From: Chrysochromulina tobinii
Lineage: Eukaryota; Haptophyta; Prymnesiales; Chrysochromulinaceae
NCBI GenBank assembly: GCA_001275005.1
Contig: JWZX01002267.1
Span: 1-17,609, forward strand
Length of the DNA stretch: 17,609 nucleotides
Direction of reading: 5' to 3'
The notes under the pieces are model-generated. The model was not told where the DNA came from. It saw nothing but the letters and a program-made list of their open reading frames with translations, and made no database searches. Positions 1 to 7,784 of this stretch are shown here, one piece after another; position 1 is the stretch's first letter, and the number at the start of each line of letters is the position of its first letter. The translations under genes and the position numbers were made by a program.

Positions 1-809
1 TCGCTGCTCTGTGGACCATGGTACTCCTCGTCATCCTCGACGTCAAAGTCGGCTTCGGATTCGTCGTCATCTGAGCTATCTTCATCATCCGCCGAGCGTC
101 GCATCGCCTCAGCGTGGATGATGGATTCGATGTTGATGGCCTCGTTGTCTTCGTCATTCATATCAATAGCGAACAGATCTGGAGTGTCCCTCTTTGCCTT
201 ACGGACAGAGCGCATCATGCCCGCATCGAGTTCAGCATCCACGAAGCGTGCGCCGCCACTCGGGCCGAGCATCGGAGTGAATGCTGGTGTACAAATACGC
301 TTGCGAGGGTGCTCACTGGGCGCATGCCGATGATTGACCTCATGACTTGCTGATATCATCGGCGTGAATGGAGGCGTGGCTTTGCGCCCGCTTGCTCGCG
401 GTAATGGCCGACCCTCTCTCTGTTGATCAAGAGAGGGGGTTGATGGACCAGCGCCGCGTGCGTACATCGCGCCTACCGCCTTTAAGCAGGCGCGGGAAGC
501 CAAGCTTGAGAGCGGGAGGGTGCCGGGGCGGATTCGTAGGGGGCGACCTCTTCCGAATCGGCCGCTACGTGAGCACCGGGGCTCGCGAACTCGTGCGCGA
601 TATCGAGAGAAAAATGCGCCATTGCGTTCGAAGACGCGAGAAATCCTTTTCAAGCTTTCTATTTCGGTTTTGAGACAATTGCGGAAAAGTTTTGACAGGG
701 GGTTCCATGCTCCGGTCTGGTAGTCACCGACCCATGTGAGGCGGTAGACGGTCTCGGCCTGGGCCGACACGAGGGCTGTCACAGCCGACAAAATAAGGAA
801 AAAGCGCAT
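1..809 (-). CDS. Partial secreted or membrane acidic protein, cut by left edge; internal exon structure unresolved
   Basis: On the minus strand one frame stays open from an ATG at 809 to the left edge, so the C-terminus lies outside the window. The first residues (MRFFLILSAVTALVSAQAE) form a typical signal peptide with an A-x-A-like cleavage site. Next comes a short segment with GC-ending codons (ETVYRLTWVGDYQTG). From about residue 40 to 105 the codon use is less gene-like, and a better-looking 46-codon frame (622..482, rich in Ala, Pro and Glu) overlaps it, so one or more introns probably lie here. A C-rich tract ending in CAACAG near 430-440 looks like a splice acceptor. The last part (about 400..1) carries a repeated FTPM motif and then a strongly acidic Asp/Glu/Ser run with a few charged helical turns. 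I do not recognise the family. The signal peptide and the acidic end look real; the middle is uncertain. Confidence 0.45.
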   Translation of the reverse strand, partial: MRFFLILSAVTALVSAQAETVYRLTWVGDYQTGAWNPLSKLFRNCLKTEIESLKRISRVFERNGAFFSRYRARVREPRCSRSGRFGRGRPLRIRPGTLPLSSLASRACLKAVGAMYARGAGPSTPSLDQQREGRPLPRASGRKATPPFTPMISASHEVNHRHAPSEHPRKRICTPAFTPMLGPSGGARFVDAELDAGMMRSVRKAKRDTPDLFAIDMNDEDNEAINIESIIHAEAMRRSADDEDSSDDDESEADFDVEDDEEYHGPQSS

Positions 810-1149
810 GATGTCCTGGTAACAACTGCGGACCAAACGCCGTCGGTCACAGCACAGACGCCGTCGGCAGGAGTTTGATTGAAACAAAATATAATTCATT
901 AGACTTACTGGAAATGGAAATTCTCGTATGAAGGTCGGAGGTACCAAAAGGCGCAGAAAACCAAAGTGACTCAATGCACGTCTCACTGAGGCGTCGTGCC
1001 AGCTGAGACGTGTTTCGTGCCTCACAGAGTCGACTTACCGCTTTGGATTGGTCTGTCCCTTTGGATTGGTGTACCTCCGACTTTACTATGAAATTTAGAG
1101 AAAGTTTTTCAACCGCAGATGCCGTCTGCCCCCGCTTTAGGGTTAGGAC
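810..1149. other. Intergenic region upstream of the left-edge gene, with a duplicated CCAAT-containing motif
   Basis: No convincing gene is seen here. It lies 5' of the minus-strand gene starting at 809 and 5' of the plus-strand chromodomain region, so it may act as a divergent promoter. Positions 1041-1070 hold two copies of CTTTGGATTGGT at an 18-bp period; read on the minus strand each contains ACCAAT, a CCAAT-box sequence, about 230-260 bases upstream of the ATG at 809. An A+T-richer stretch lies at 880-960. Confidence 0.4.
1041..1070 (-). promoter_or_regulatory. Two CCAAT-box-like repeats
   Basis: The 12-mer CTTTGGATTGGT occurs at 1041-1052 and again at 1059-1070, giving two ACCAATCCAAAG copies on the minus strand. 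CCAAT boxes bind NF-Y in many eukaryotes. The position upstream of the secreted-protein start at 809 fits a promoter element, but the assignment rests only on the motif and its duplication. Confidence 0.25.
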
Positions 1150-2576
1150 TTGCGTGACATCCGGTTGGCGGCCAGGTTTGTGCGACAACATGGCGCGCTA
1201 AATGGACACGGGCGACGCAGATTAGTTACAGCGACTGCGAAAATGGTGCAGGACGTGGAGGAGGCAACGGGCGTTGATGCGCCGGCGGAGTGGCTCTTGA
1301 TGAGGGCATGGCTCGCCTGGAGGCTGGTGCTGGCTCGAGGTCAGGGTCGGTCAAGCAAGGTGGTGGTACACGGGGGTGGCGCGGAACCCGTACGAGAACT
1401 ATTCTGGCTGACAGCGACGGGTCAGGCGCAGAGTTTTCTGATGCAGCCGGAGGCAGAGCTCTATCTTCAAACTAGGGCGTTAGCAACATGGCGGAAATGG
1501 CTTAGAGTGGGAGGCATGGCCGCCTACGCGGCGCAGCTACGAAAGCGCGAGCGTGCACGAGCGCTCGCTATCGTCAATGCACAGAAGGAAGGCATGAGGC
1601 GCTGGGCGCGCGTCGCAGACGGCACCAAGTGGCACATTCTCACTGAAGAGGAGACGGAGGAACGATAGAGGAACGAATTGAATTGATCCATGACAAACTG
1701 AGTGTCGCTCTGAGCAAAGCTCAATCTCTATCGAAACTAGAATGGAAGGAGATGCATATTCGGGGACTCAGAATCGGACACTTTGTGCGCGACCAAGGAG
1801 GCTTCTTCTACGCGCCGGGGGAAGTTGCATCAAACAACACGCTCAGCGGAGGCGTAGCCCCGGATCAAGGGGAGCAAATCGAGATTGAGATCGAGCCCAG
1901 GAGGGGGCCGGTGCAAAATAAGGCACGGCGAAAAGCAGTACGCAAAGAGCGCAGGGAACGGCAGAGAAGGGTCGTCATGAGGGCAGTATATGAGGGCTTG
2001 GAGCCGGATGACGCGGGACGATGGGCCATTCAGCGGATTCTCCAAGTTGAACGACCCGCAACCTCGAGAAGAGGTAGGACGCTGCAGGTCCTGGTGCAGT
2101 GGATCGGAGATGACGAAGATGGCAACCCGTGGCAGGACTCCTGGGTAGGCATCTCTATGCTCACCGCTGATCAGCGAGCAGAAGCACGACGTCTCGAGAA
2201 GACAAGATATGCGCCCGAGGACTTGGGAAAGAGAGCACGGAAGGAGGTCGTCGCACAGAGACGAGCTCAGCCTCAGGACGAGGATAAGAAGCAGTGGGAA
2301 GTACGGCTTAGAAATCGGAAGCGAGCGAGGGAGGGTGTATGTAAATGCCGGATGAGCATGGCTGAAATGCCTGACATCGGTGTTCCCCCCATAACGCCAC
2401 GCTTTGCATGCTTGGGTCTGTGCCCTCGCCACGTGTGCCGTTGCCGCTCCGCGGCGGTCGTTACTTACTTACTACTACTTACTGCCGTCTGCCCCCAACA
2501 AGAACGGCCAACGGGCGACGGGCCCGGCTCCACCTCCGGCTCCGCTCTTGAGCCGCGGGCGAGCGTTGACTCGTGA
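1147..2576 (+). pseudogene. Chromodomain-containing coding region broken by an 11-bp tandem duplication; probable mobile-element relic
   Basis: Two adjacent plus-strand frames appear to be one gene. The first opens at 1147 (first ATG 1243) and stops at 1666-1668; the second is open across the break and runs to 2576. At the join GAGGAACGA occurs twice, 11 bp apart (1657-1665 and 1668-1676). Removing one 11-bp unit gives an uninterrupted frame (TEER then IELIHDKL), so a tandem duplication explains the shift. The upstream half is Trp/Arg/Ala-rich and unrecognised. The downstream half has a basic stretch and then a chromodomain-like fold at about 2020-2200: W-A-I-Q-R-I-L, a beta strand LQVLVQW, then DSWVGISML in the place of the usual TWEP-E-NL. 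A basic helix follows. The real C-terminus is unclear, because after about 2340 the frame runs into a non-coding repeat. Chromodomains of this kind occur in integrases and transposases; no integrase core is visible, so the element type is unknown. Confidence 0.5.
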
Positions 2577-2700
2577 TGACTTTCATCAGCACCAACACTC
2601 GACGGCTGAACACCGTACACGCTCTGTATGCCTGCTGGGTATCCCCCTCGCCACGTGTAGGCTGCCTGTTGGCGTGTGTTACTTACTTACTACTTACGGG
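2406..2700. repeat. Pair of diverged direct repeats downstream of TSR3
   Basis: Two copies of an approximately 75-85 bp unit lie at about 2406-2490 and 2627-2700. Both have a GCATGC/TATGCC-like start, then CTCGCCACGTGT, a variable GC-rich stretch and a TTACTTACTTACTACTTAC tail. The motif GGGCCCGGCTCC also recurs after each (2519 and 2699). Read on the minus strand, the tail gives runs of GTAAGTAAGTAA, which contain good 5' splice-site sequences. The first copy abuts the TSR3 stop codon, so these repeats form the TSR3 3' region. Confidence 0.55.
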
Positions 2701-4157
2701 CCCGGCTCCCCTGTGAACCATGTCGTCGCAAGGCCCCCTGGCGCATCGATCAGCGTGACACGCGCCGACACTAGTCGCTCCTGGATCGCATCGGCACGCT
2801 CAAACTCGCCCAGTGCACGGTGCTCGCTTCGTCGGCTCACGAGCGCCTCGATCGTCGCAAAGTCCAGCTGGTCGCCGGTGCTGGCGAGGGCTGCGGCGAG
2901 GGCCGCCTCGGCGGCGGCGGCTGCAGCCGCAGCCGCAGCCTCGACGGCGGCGGCCGCCGCTGCCGCTGCCTCTGCTGCCTCCGCCGCCTTGACACCCTCG
3001 ATGTCATAGGCTACCGGTACCAATCCCGGTCCCATAACCAGCTCGGCGGCACGCGTGGGCACGAGGGGGACGAGGTCGTCGTCGTCGTCGTCGTCGTCGT
3101 CGTTGCCATCGTCCTCGTCATCGTCGCCGACGACGCTGGGCGCCATCGCTCGATGTGAGGCCGATGGCACCGACGCCTCGTCCTCGTCCTCGTCCTCGTC
3201 GTCCTCGCTCTCGCTTGGCGGCATCATCCCGGTTGTGGCAGCTTGGCCGCGCGGCAACTTGACGTATGCCGATAGACCACGCGTGCCCTCCTCCTCCCCC
3301 TCCTCCTCCTCCTCCTCCTCGCCTTCCTCGCCGGCACCGCGCTGAGCCATCGCCGCGCTGCCCTCGCTGCCGTCCTCGCCCTCCCCAACCATCTCGTCCT
3401 CGTCGTCTGACGGCGGAGCATTGAGAGGCACCCGCGTGTCTGCTTGCCATTCTTGCAGGAAGCGATTCTGCGCGGCCACGACCGCGGTGCTGTCCTCGGC
3501 GGCCGCATACGCCTCGAGCAGCTCGTGATTGAGCGCAAGGAACCCCTCGCCCCACTTGAACTTCGAGAGGAGCTGGTGCGCACGCGCCGGCAGACCAACG
3601 ATCATCAGCGTCGCTGCGACTGCCTCGACGCAACTCAATTTGGATGCCTTGCCATAGTTGACAGGATTGGCCGCGATCAGAAAGGGCAGTAGCCGCGGCT
3701 GGCCGCCGCGCAACTTGTGGAAGGGCACATCGTCGAGTCGCGCCCACGAGCAGTCGACAACGCACACGCCCTTTTGAAGCACTGTCTCGCGATCCGCAGG
3801 TGAGACTGCACGCTCCCCCTGCGGCGTCAGCACGATGCCTGGATGAAACGCCTGTGTTGGCAGCACCTTTATGAGGCCAAACCGATGCAATTTTCGACCG
3901 GTGCAGCGTTTTGGATCGCACTGGCCGAATTCCCACATCGAGAGCTGCAGGACTGGCTCGTCGCACGAATCGTCGCACGGCTCGCATTCCAAGGCGCTAC
4001 GACCACCACCTCGTCCTCTGCTGCCACCGCCGCCTCCACCTCCACGGCCTTTACCGCCGCCACGACGGCCGCTAGCCTTGCCGCCGCCGCTGCCCTTGCC
4101 GCCGCCACCCTTGCTCCGCGTGCCGCCTTCTTCAAGCTCCTGACCCTTCTTGCCCAT
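2694..4157 (-). CDS. TSR3: 18S rRNA aminocarboxypropyltransferase (TSR3) with extra C-terminal module
   Basis: TSR3 transfers the 3-amino-3-carboxypropyl group of S-adenosylmethionine to N1-methylpseudouridine of 18S rRNA, a late 40S maturation step. The diagnostic blocks are present: SMWEFGQCDPKRCTGRKL (residues 73-90), GIVLTP, VSPADRETV, VVDCSWARLDDVPF, LPFLIAANPVNYGKASKLSCVEA, then KFKWGEGFLALN-ELLEAY ending near residue 221. The start at 4157 (MGKKGQ) is chosen because upstream in-frame residues are not conserved-looking and this start leads into a Gly/Arg-rich tract (about 18-55) typical of nucleolar proteins. After the enzyme come long acidic runs (about 250-363, including nine to ten Asp in a row), a poly-Ala/Glu helix (392-426), and residues 430-481, which match the tail of cysteinyl-tRNA synthetase (IEALVSRRSEHRALGEFERADAIQ). 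At 487 residues it is much longer than a minimal TSR3. It appears to be a single exon. Confidence 0.93.
   Translation of the reverse strand: MGKKGQELEEGGTRSKGGGGKGSGGGKASGRRGGGKGRGGGGGGGSRGRGGGRSALECEPCDDSCDEPVLQLSMWEFGQCDPKRCTGRKLHRFGLIKVLPTQAFHPGIVLTPQGERAVSPADRETVLQKGVCVVDCSWARLDDVPFHKLRGGQPRLLPFLIAANPVNYGKASKLSCVEAVAATLMIVGLPARAHQLLSKFKWGEGFLALNHELLEAYAAAEDSTAVVAAQNRFLQEWQADTRVPLNAPPSDDEDEMVGEGEDGSEGSAAMAQRGAGEEGEEEEEEEGEEEGTRGLSAYVKLPRGQAATTGMMPPSESEDDEDEDEDEASVPSASHRAMAPSVVGDDDEDDGNDDDDDDDDDLVPLVPTRAAELVMGPGLVPVAYDIEGVKAAEAAEAAAAAAAAVEAAAAAAAAAAEAALAAALASTGDQLDFATIEALVSRRSEHRALGEFERADAIQERLVSARVTLIDAPGGLATTWFTGEPGP
3075..3101 (+). repeat. (GTC)9 trinucleotide microsatellite inside TSR3
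   Basis: Nine perfect GTC units encode a poly-Asp run on the minus strand. Neighbouring tracts of CTC/CTG units at 3180-3215 and 3289-3320 encode poly-Glu/Asp. These are coding microsatellites in the acidic linker and are expected to vary in length between strains. Confidence 0.9.
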
Positions 4158-4618
4158 AAGGTGTGCGTCGTTGGGTGCGAGATGCACTTGTGACGAAACT
4201 GTAAAAACGATTTTCAGCATTTTTCGCAATGCTTTGTGATACGTGAGATACACAGGGGGAAACGATAAAGCGTTCGAAGCCGGTCGCGGCTCGGGCCCGG
4301 CGTGGCTGGAAAGGGACCTACTCCCCCCACACTCGACTGACAGTCTGACACCCCCCGACGACCCCCCGCGCCCCGGCGCCGGCCCTATAGTATCTTACCC
4401 CTTTCGCGCTGAAACCCCAACCGAGAAGACCGTCCCGAAGCGGGAGGCTGAAAGATCGTTACCCCCAGCCCCACGCGCACCCCGTTGTGCCTCCGCCAAA
4501 CCGTCGGTGTGAGTCCGCCCGCAACCCCGAAACCGCGCTCTCTAGCGCGGACATGTCCCTCTACGCTTCTACTTGCTACTACCGCGCGGCGCGGATACCC
4601 GCGCTCACACGACAATCT
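4158..4618. other. Intergenic: TSR3 promoter and 3' region of the JmjC-like gene
   Basis: This region lies between the stop of the cupin/JmjC gene (4619) and the TSR3 start (4157), both on the minus strand. Short ORFs here have no recognisable content. It holds C-runs and a pyrimidine-rich stretch (4320-4380), and an A+T-richer stretch at 4195-4240 just upstream of TSR3. I see no clear TATA box or RNA gene. Confidence 0.5.
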
Positions 4619-5581
4619 TCATCGTCTGTGCACCCGGTCGGGTACAAAATCACTACGAAAACGCCGGCCGTCTTGAACCTCGTTGTATACGTCCGATCTG
4701 ACCCTTTTCGGCCGCGCCCTTTCCTCCGCGCTTGCATTCGCGTCAATGTTGACACTCCAAAAGTTGATCGCGAAGGCCGGCTTGCTCTCCGACGCAAATG
4801 TGTACACGTGATGCGACCATTTAGCTGGCAGGAACAGTACGTCGTCGGCTTCCATCGTTGCCGAGCTCGGCGCTGTGCGCTCGAAGCGAGGAAACTGGAC
4901 CAGGTCAGGCTGCTCGAGAACAATGGGCGTGGTGGTGGCGATGCCCGTCAAATCGGCTGAGTTAGGCATGTACAGGTTCTGTTGATCCTCTGGAGGGAAG
5001 AGCAGAAAGATCTTGCGCCCTCGAATATTCCACACAATGTTATCCACGTCATCGTAGTGACAGGGCGTGAGCATGTTCTTGGAAGCATTCCACGAGCCTT
5101 GTCTGACATCCTCAATAACACCAACAAAAGGCACTGCACCCCATTTGAGCCCCATCTCCGAAAAGTAGCCTTTGAAGTCGCCTGATGGATCGTGCTCCAA
5201 CGAACGATGAGGTTCCTTTTGCTGTAAGTCGGCCGGCACGAAATGACGCACGACGAATGGCTTGCGCTGAGAGGCGGCATCCTGAAAGGTTGAAGGCGTG
5301 ATTTCGGGACCGAATTCTTGCACTGATGGTGGGAGCGAGCTGGCACTCAGCAGCCGTGCATCGATATCTATGAAATCGCCGAGCTTATTATAGCCAGCTG
5401 CGCCCGCAACGGCCAAACGTTGTTGCCGGCCATACATCATGAAGCGGATCTTCTCTTCCTGAGGCACCTGATAGATTGCCCAGCCGCAGCACAGCATGAC
5501 AGGTATAACCAGTAGCAGCACGGGCGGGATCCATGGGAAAGAGCTCTGCCCGACCTTCCGCCGTTGTTTCCCCTTGGACAT
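4619..5581 (-). CDS. Membrane-anchored cupin_8/JmjC-type Fe(II)/2-oxoglutarate oxygenase
   Basis: The 320-residue product starts at 5581 (MSKGKQRRK), the methionine that places a basic N-terminus directly before one hydrophobic helix (about residues 17-39, WIPPVLLLVIPVMLCCGW). That suggests a type II signal anchor with the catalytic domain in the ER/Golgi lumen. An in-frame upstream ATG at 5752 would add 57 residues and bury the anchor. The cupin core has the iron-binding H-x-D (CHYDDVDN, H165 and D167), a strand NIRGRKIFLLFPP typical of JmjC/cupin_8 proteins, and a distal histidine pair in PAKWSHHVY (about 257-258). FVVRHFVPADL and FVGVIEDV fit the N-terminal part of the fold. Relatives hydroxylate protein side chains or modify RNA; the substrate here is not deducible. 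A basic Arg-rich tail closes the protein. One exon is visible. Confidence 0.82.
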   Translation of the reverse strand: MSKGKQRRKVGQSSFPWIPPVLLLVIPVMLCCGWAIYQVPQEEKIRFMMYGRQQRLAVAGAAGYNKLGDFIDIDARLLSASSLPPSVQEFGPEITPSTFQDAASQRKPFVVRHFVPADLQQKEPHRSLEHDPSGDFKGYFSEMGLKWGAVPFVGVIEDVRQGSWNASKNMLTPCHYDDVDNIVWNIRGRKIFLLFPPEDQQNLYMPNSADLTGIATTTPIVLEQPDLVQFPRFERTAPSSATMEADDVLFLPAKWSHHVYTFASESKPAFAINFWSVNIDANASAEERARPKRVRSDVYNEVQDGRRFRSDFVPDRVHRR

Positions 5582-5993
5582 CGCAGTAACGCGGTGTTCC
5601 ACGGGAAGAGCACTTGTGGGTGGCCACACTCCTCTGACGTCTCGTGCGAGCGTGTGAACGTTATAACACGACAGCGTCGCGACAACTACCTTGAAGAACC
5701 CCTCTCTCGCACCAACGAGTGCCTGCGGGGTGCACCTGTGGGGTTGTAACAATGAGCACCTTAATAAAGCATCCTATTAAGTTTGTCAATTGAAGTTTCG
5801 GTGGGAATTATAATGGCGTGGCGTCTTTGGTCTTAGGCGTGGTCCCGCTCCCGGAGGCGCACCGACGCAACTCTGAACGGACAGCGGCACAGCAACATAC
5901 TCTTTGTCTTTCCTCGCCGGGCTTTCCTCGACTGCCGTTCACGGTTCACGACGGTTCACACCCGGCGTACGCAGCCATTCCACAGTTATTGAA
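5582..5993. other. Intergenic: upstream region of the JmjC-like gene and 3' region of the 466-residue gene
   Basis: No gene is supported. Near 5808-5813 the minus strand reads TATAAT (plus strand AATTATAATGG), a possible TATA-like element about 230 bases upstream of the JmjC-like start, but algal promoters often lack TATA boxes. A small cluster of CGGTTCAC-like repeats occurs at 5938-5966. An AATAAA lies on the plus strand at 5763-5768; no plus-strand gene ends here, so it has no obvious role. Confidence 0.4.
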
Positions 5994-7555
5994 CTACAAC
6001 TCCAGCCGGGACGAATCTACAGCCACCTCCTCCTGCTGCTGGTGCTGCTCCACGTGCTGCTCCTGCTCGTCCGCCATCTCCTCGACGCCGGCGTCCGCGA
6101 GGACGCGCTGCATAAAGGCGCGGGCCTCGTCAGACAGCCGCCCAAGCAGTGTGCGGCCTGCGGGGCGGGCGAGGCGCCTGCCGACGCTGCGCCAGACCTC
6201 ATCGCCGCCAAATGTCTCGCCGGTGGAGGCGCGCAGCGTCATGTGCGGGGGCCAGAGGCGCTCGAGGTCCTCAAGCCCAGCGACCATTCGGAAGGGTGGC
6301 GGCATGTGCGGCTCGGCAGCGAGTAGGATCTCCAAAATCGAGTGGTCGCCAGTGGGCACCATCCAAGCGACCATCGCCGCGCGCAGCATCACCCGCTCTT
6401 CACCTCCGAACCCGAGCAACGCACCCATCTGTAGCACGTTCGCCGTGGTGCCCGAGACGGCGGCGGCCGTGCGGTAGCCGAGCGCGGCCGCACGTGCAGC
6501 GAGTCCTGGAACCGTTTCACCGGTCGCGAAGCTCCAGTTGACCTGATGAGACAGGCCATCGGAGGCAGTCCGAGGCAACGACGGAAGGAATCGGAAAAGA
6601 CGTCGGAGGGGATCAGGGAGGCCATCAGAGATACCCAGGGGGCTCCCATTGGGAGCTCATCAGAGGCGATTTGGGAGGCCATTAGAGACACTCAGGGGCT
6701 TACCATTGGGAGCTCGAAGCACAAACCGCCCGGCTGCCAGCGCAGAGCGCACGGCGGCGGCGCGCCCCCGCACTGGTAGGCGAGCTCAGCGGGCGAGAGC
6801 GGCGGCTCGATCGACGGGTCGTTGGTGGCGCGTCCGTCGACCGCGCATCCGCCTGCACGCCGTGTGCGCGCGCCCCGCCACAGCGTAATGCCCGTGCGCG
6901 TATGCGAATCGAAGTCGAAGCGTACCCACGAGTCGAAGGGCTCGAAGTCGTAGTCGGGAATGCCCTGCGCGTAGCGAAGGCTCGTGGATGCACCGTGAGT
7001 GCGCTGCGTCGCCACCACAAGCTCGTGCCGCGCGCTCAGCTCCGCCGCGTCCATGCCCAAGCGTGCGGCCAACGTGGCAGGTGTCCGAGGCGGCACGGCC
7101 AAAACGCCCGAACCCCTGGGCGTCAGCAGCGCCAGCAGAAGATGCGTAAAGTAGCGTGACTTGCTCATCACGTACACGAGCGCCCAAACCTCGCGTAGGT
7201 TGCCTGAGGCCAGCGCAGTCTCGATGGCCGGCAGCGAAGCGCCCACGTAGCCTGTATTATGCGGCCCGCAGCTGGCTGCTGTGAACGCCCTCATAAGGGC
7301 GACCGACGCGCTGCTGCCGTTGAGCGCTGCGCCCTCGACGACGAATCGGCGAAGCCGCGCCGCAAAGGTGCGGGTAACCCATCGAACAGCGGCGGTCTCG
7401 CCCAGAGCATGCGCTATGAGATGCTCAAACGCAGTGCGCTCAGCCTCGGAGAGGTTTGCTGTCACCGCGCGAGAAGGTCCAGCGTTGATATGTACTGAAG
7501 GTGTTTTGAAGAGGAGGGTGTTGCAATCGGCCGTGGAGAGGTGGCAGTCAGACAT
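5994..7555 (-). CDS. Unrecognised 466-residue protein, two exons
   Basis: Exon 1 is 7555..6704 (284 codons from MSDCHLSTADC) and exon 2 is 6542..5994 (182 residues plus TAG). The splice is well supported: exon 1 ends CCAATG before GTAAGC, exon 2 follows CATCAG, both in phase 0, giving ELPM then VNWSFATGETVPG. Without splicing, each half ends or begins in non-coding-looking repeat. The protein has no signal peptide or clear membrane helix. It is Ala/Leu/Arg-rich and probably largely helical, with a conserved-looking core in exon 2 (GYRTAAAVSGTTANVLQMG and AMVAWMVPTGDHSILEILLA). The C-terminus is Gln/Glu-rich. I do not recognise the family. It is divergently arranged with the glycoprotein gene at 7785, with 229 bases between starts. 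Confidence 0.75.
6543..6703 (-). other. 161-nt spliceosomal intron carrying a 57-bp tandem duplication
   Basis: The donor GTAAGC begins at 6703 and the acceptor CAG ends at 6543; both flanks are phase 0. On the minus strand the segment 6715-6659, which includes the last 12 exon bases and the donor, is followed at once by a second copy at 6658-6602. I count 46 identical positions of 57. In the second copy the donor GTAAG is replaced by GGAGC, so only the first copy can act as the 5' splice site. Confidence 0.8.
6602..6715 (-). repeat. 57-bp tandem duplication spanning an exon-intron boundary
   Basis: Both copies start with GAGCTCCCAATG (plus-strand positions 6704-6715 and 6647-6658) and continue through a similar CTCTXATGGCCTCCC core. 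About 81% of positions match by eye. Copy 1 covers the end of exon 1 and the start of the intron; copy 2 is entirely intronic. Confidence 0.85.
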
Positions 7556-7784
7556 GTATGCCTGCGCCGAGGCGGGCTACCTCCCCTGAATGCCAGCACG
7601 TCCATGTTCAGCGCTCACATCGAAAGTATGCGTGAACGCGACGCAGTCGTTGTGAACTTTTACAGAGGATCGTCCACCTTGCTTATTTAGCATCGATACC
7701 CTCGACTTTCCTTTCTTCGACATTCGGATACCAAATTTTGGGTCTCAGACGAAACAACTCTCCGACGGCGCCTGCTCTGCATGG
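7556..7784. promoter_or_regulatory. Divergent promoter region
   Basis: These 229 bases separate the minus-strand 466-residue gene from the plus-strand glycoprotein gene, so both promoters must lie here or overlap the coding starts. The plus strand has an A+T-rich TTATTTAG at 7682-7689, about 100 bases before the glycoprotein ATG, and a C/T-rich stretch at 7703-7715. No well-defined element is identified. Confidence 0.4.

Noticed and set aside
424-723. Plus-strand open frame (VDGPAPRAYIAPTAFKQAREAKLE...)
   Set aside because: It has no in-frame ATG before residue 32 and is antisense to a frame with a signal peptide; an exon here cannot be excluded but support is weak.
1136-1147. Telomere-like TTTAGGGTTAGG
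   Set aside because: Only one and a half units; no tandem array, so chance is enough.
3055-3345. Poly-Ser and poly-Val ORFs on the plus strand
   Set aside because: They are the opposite strand of the Asp/Glu microsatellites in TSR3.
2694-4253. TSR3 start at 4253
   Set aside because: The extra 32 residues are unlike any TSR3 and come from A+T-rich sequence upstream; MGKKGQ at 4157 is the better start.
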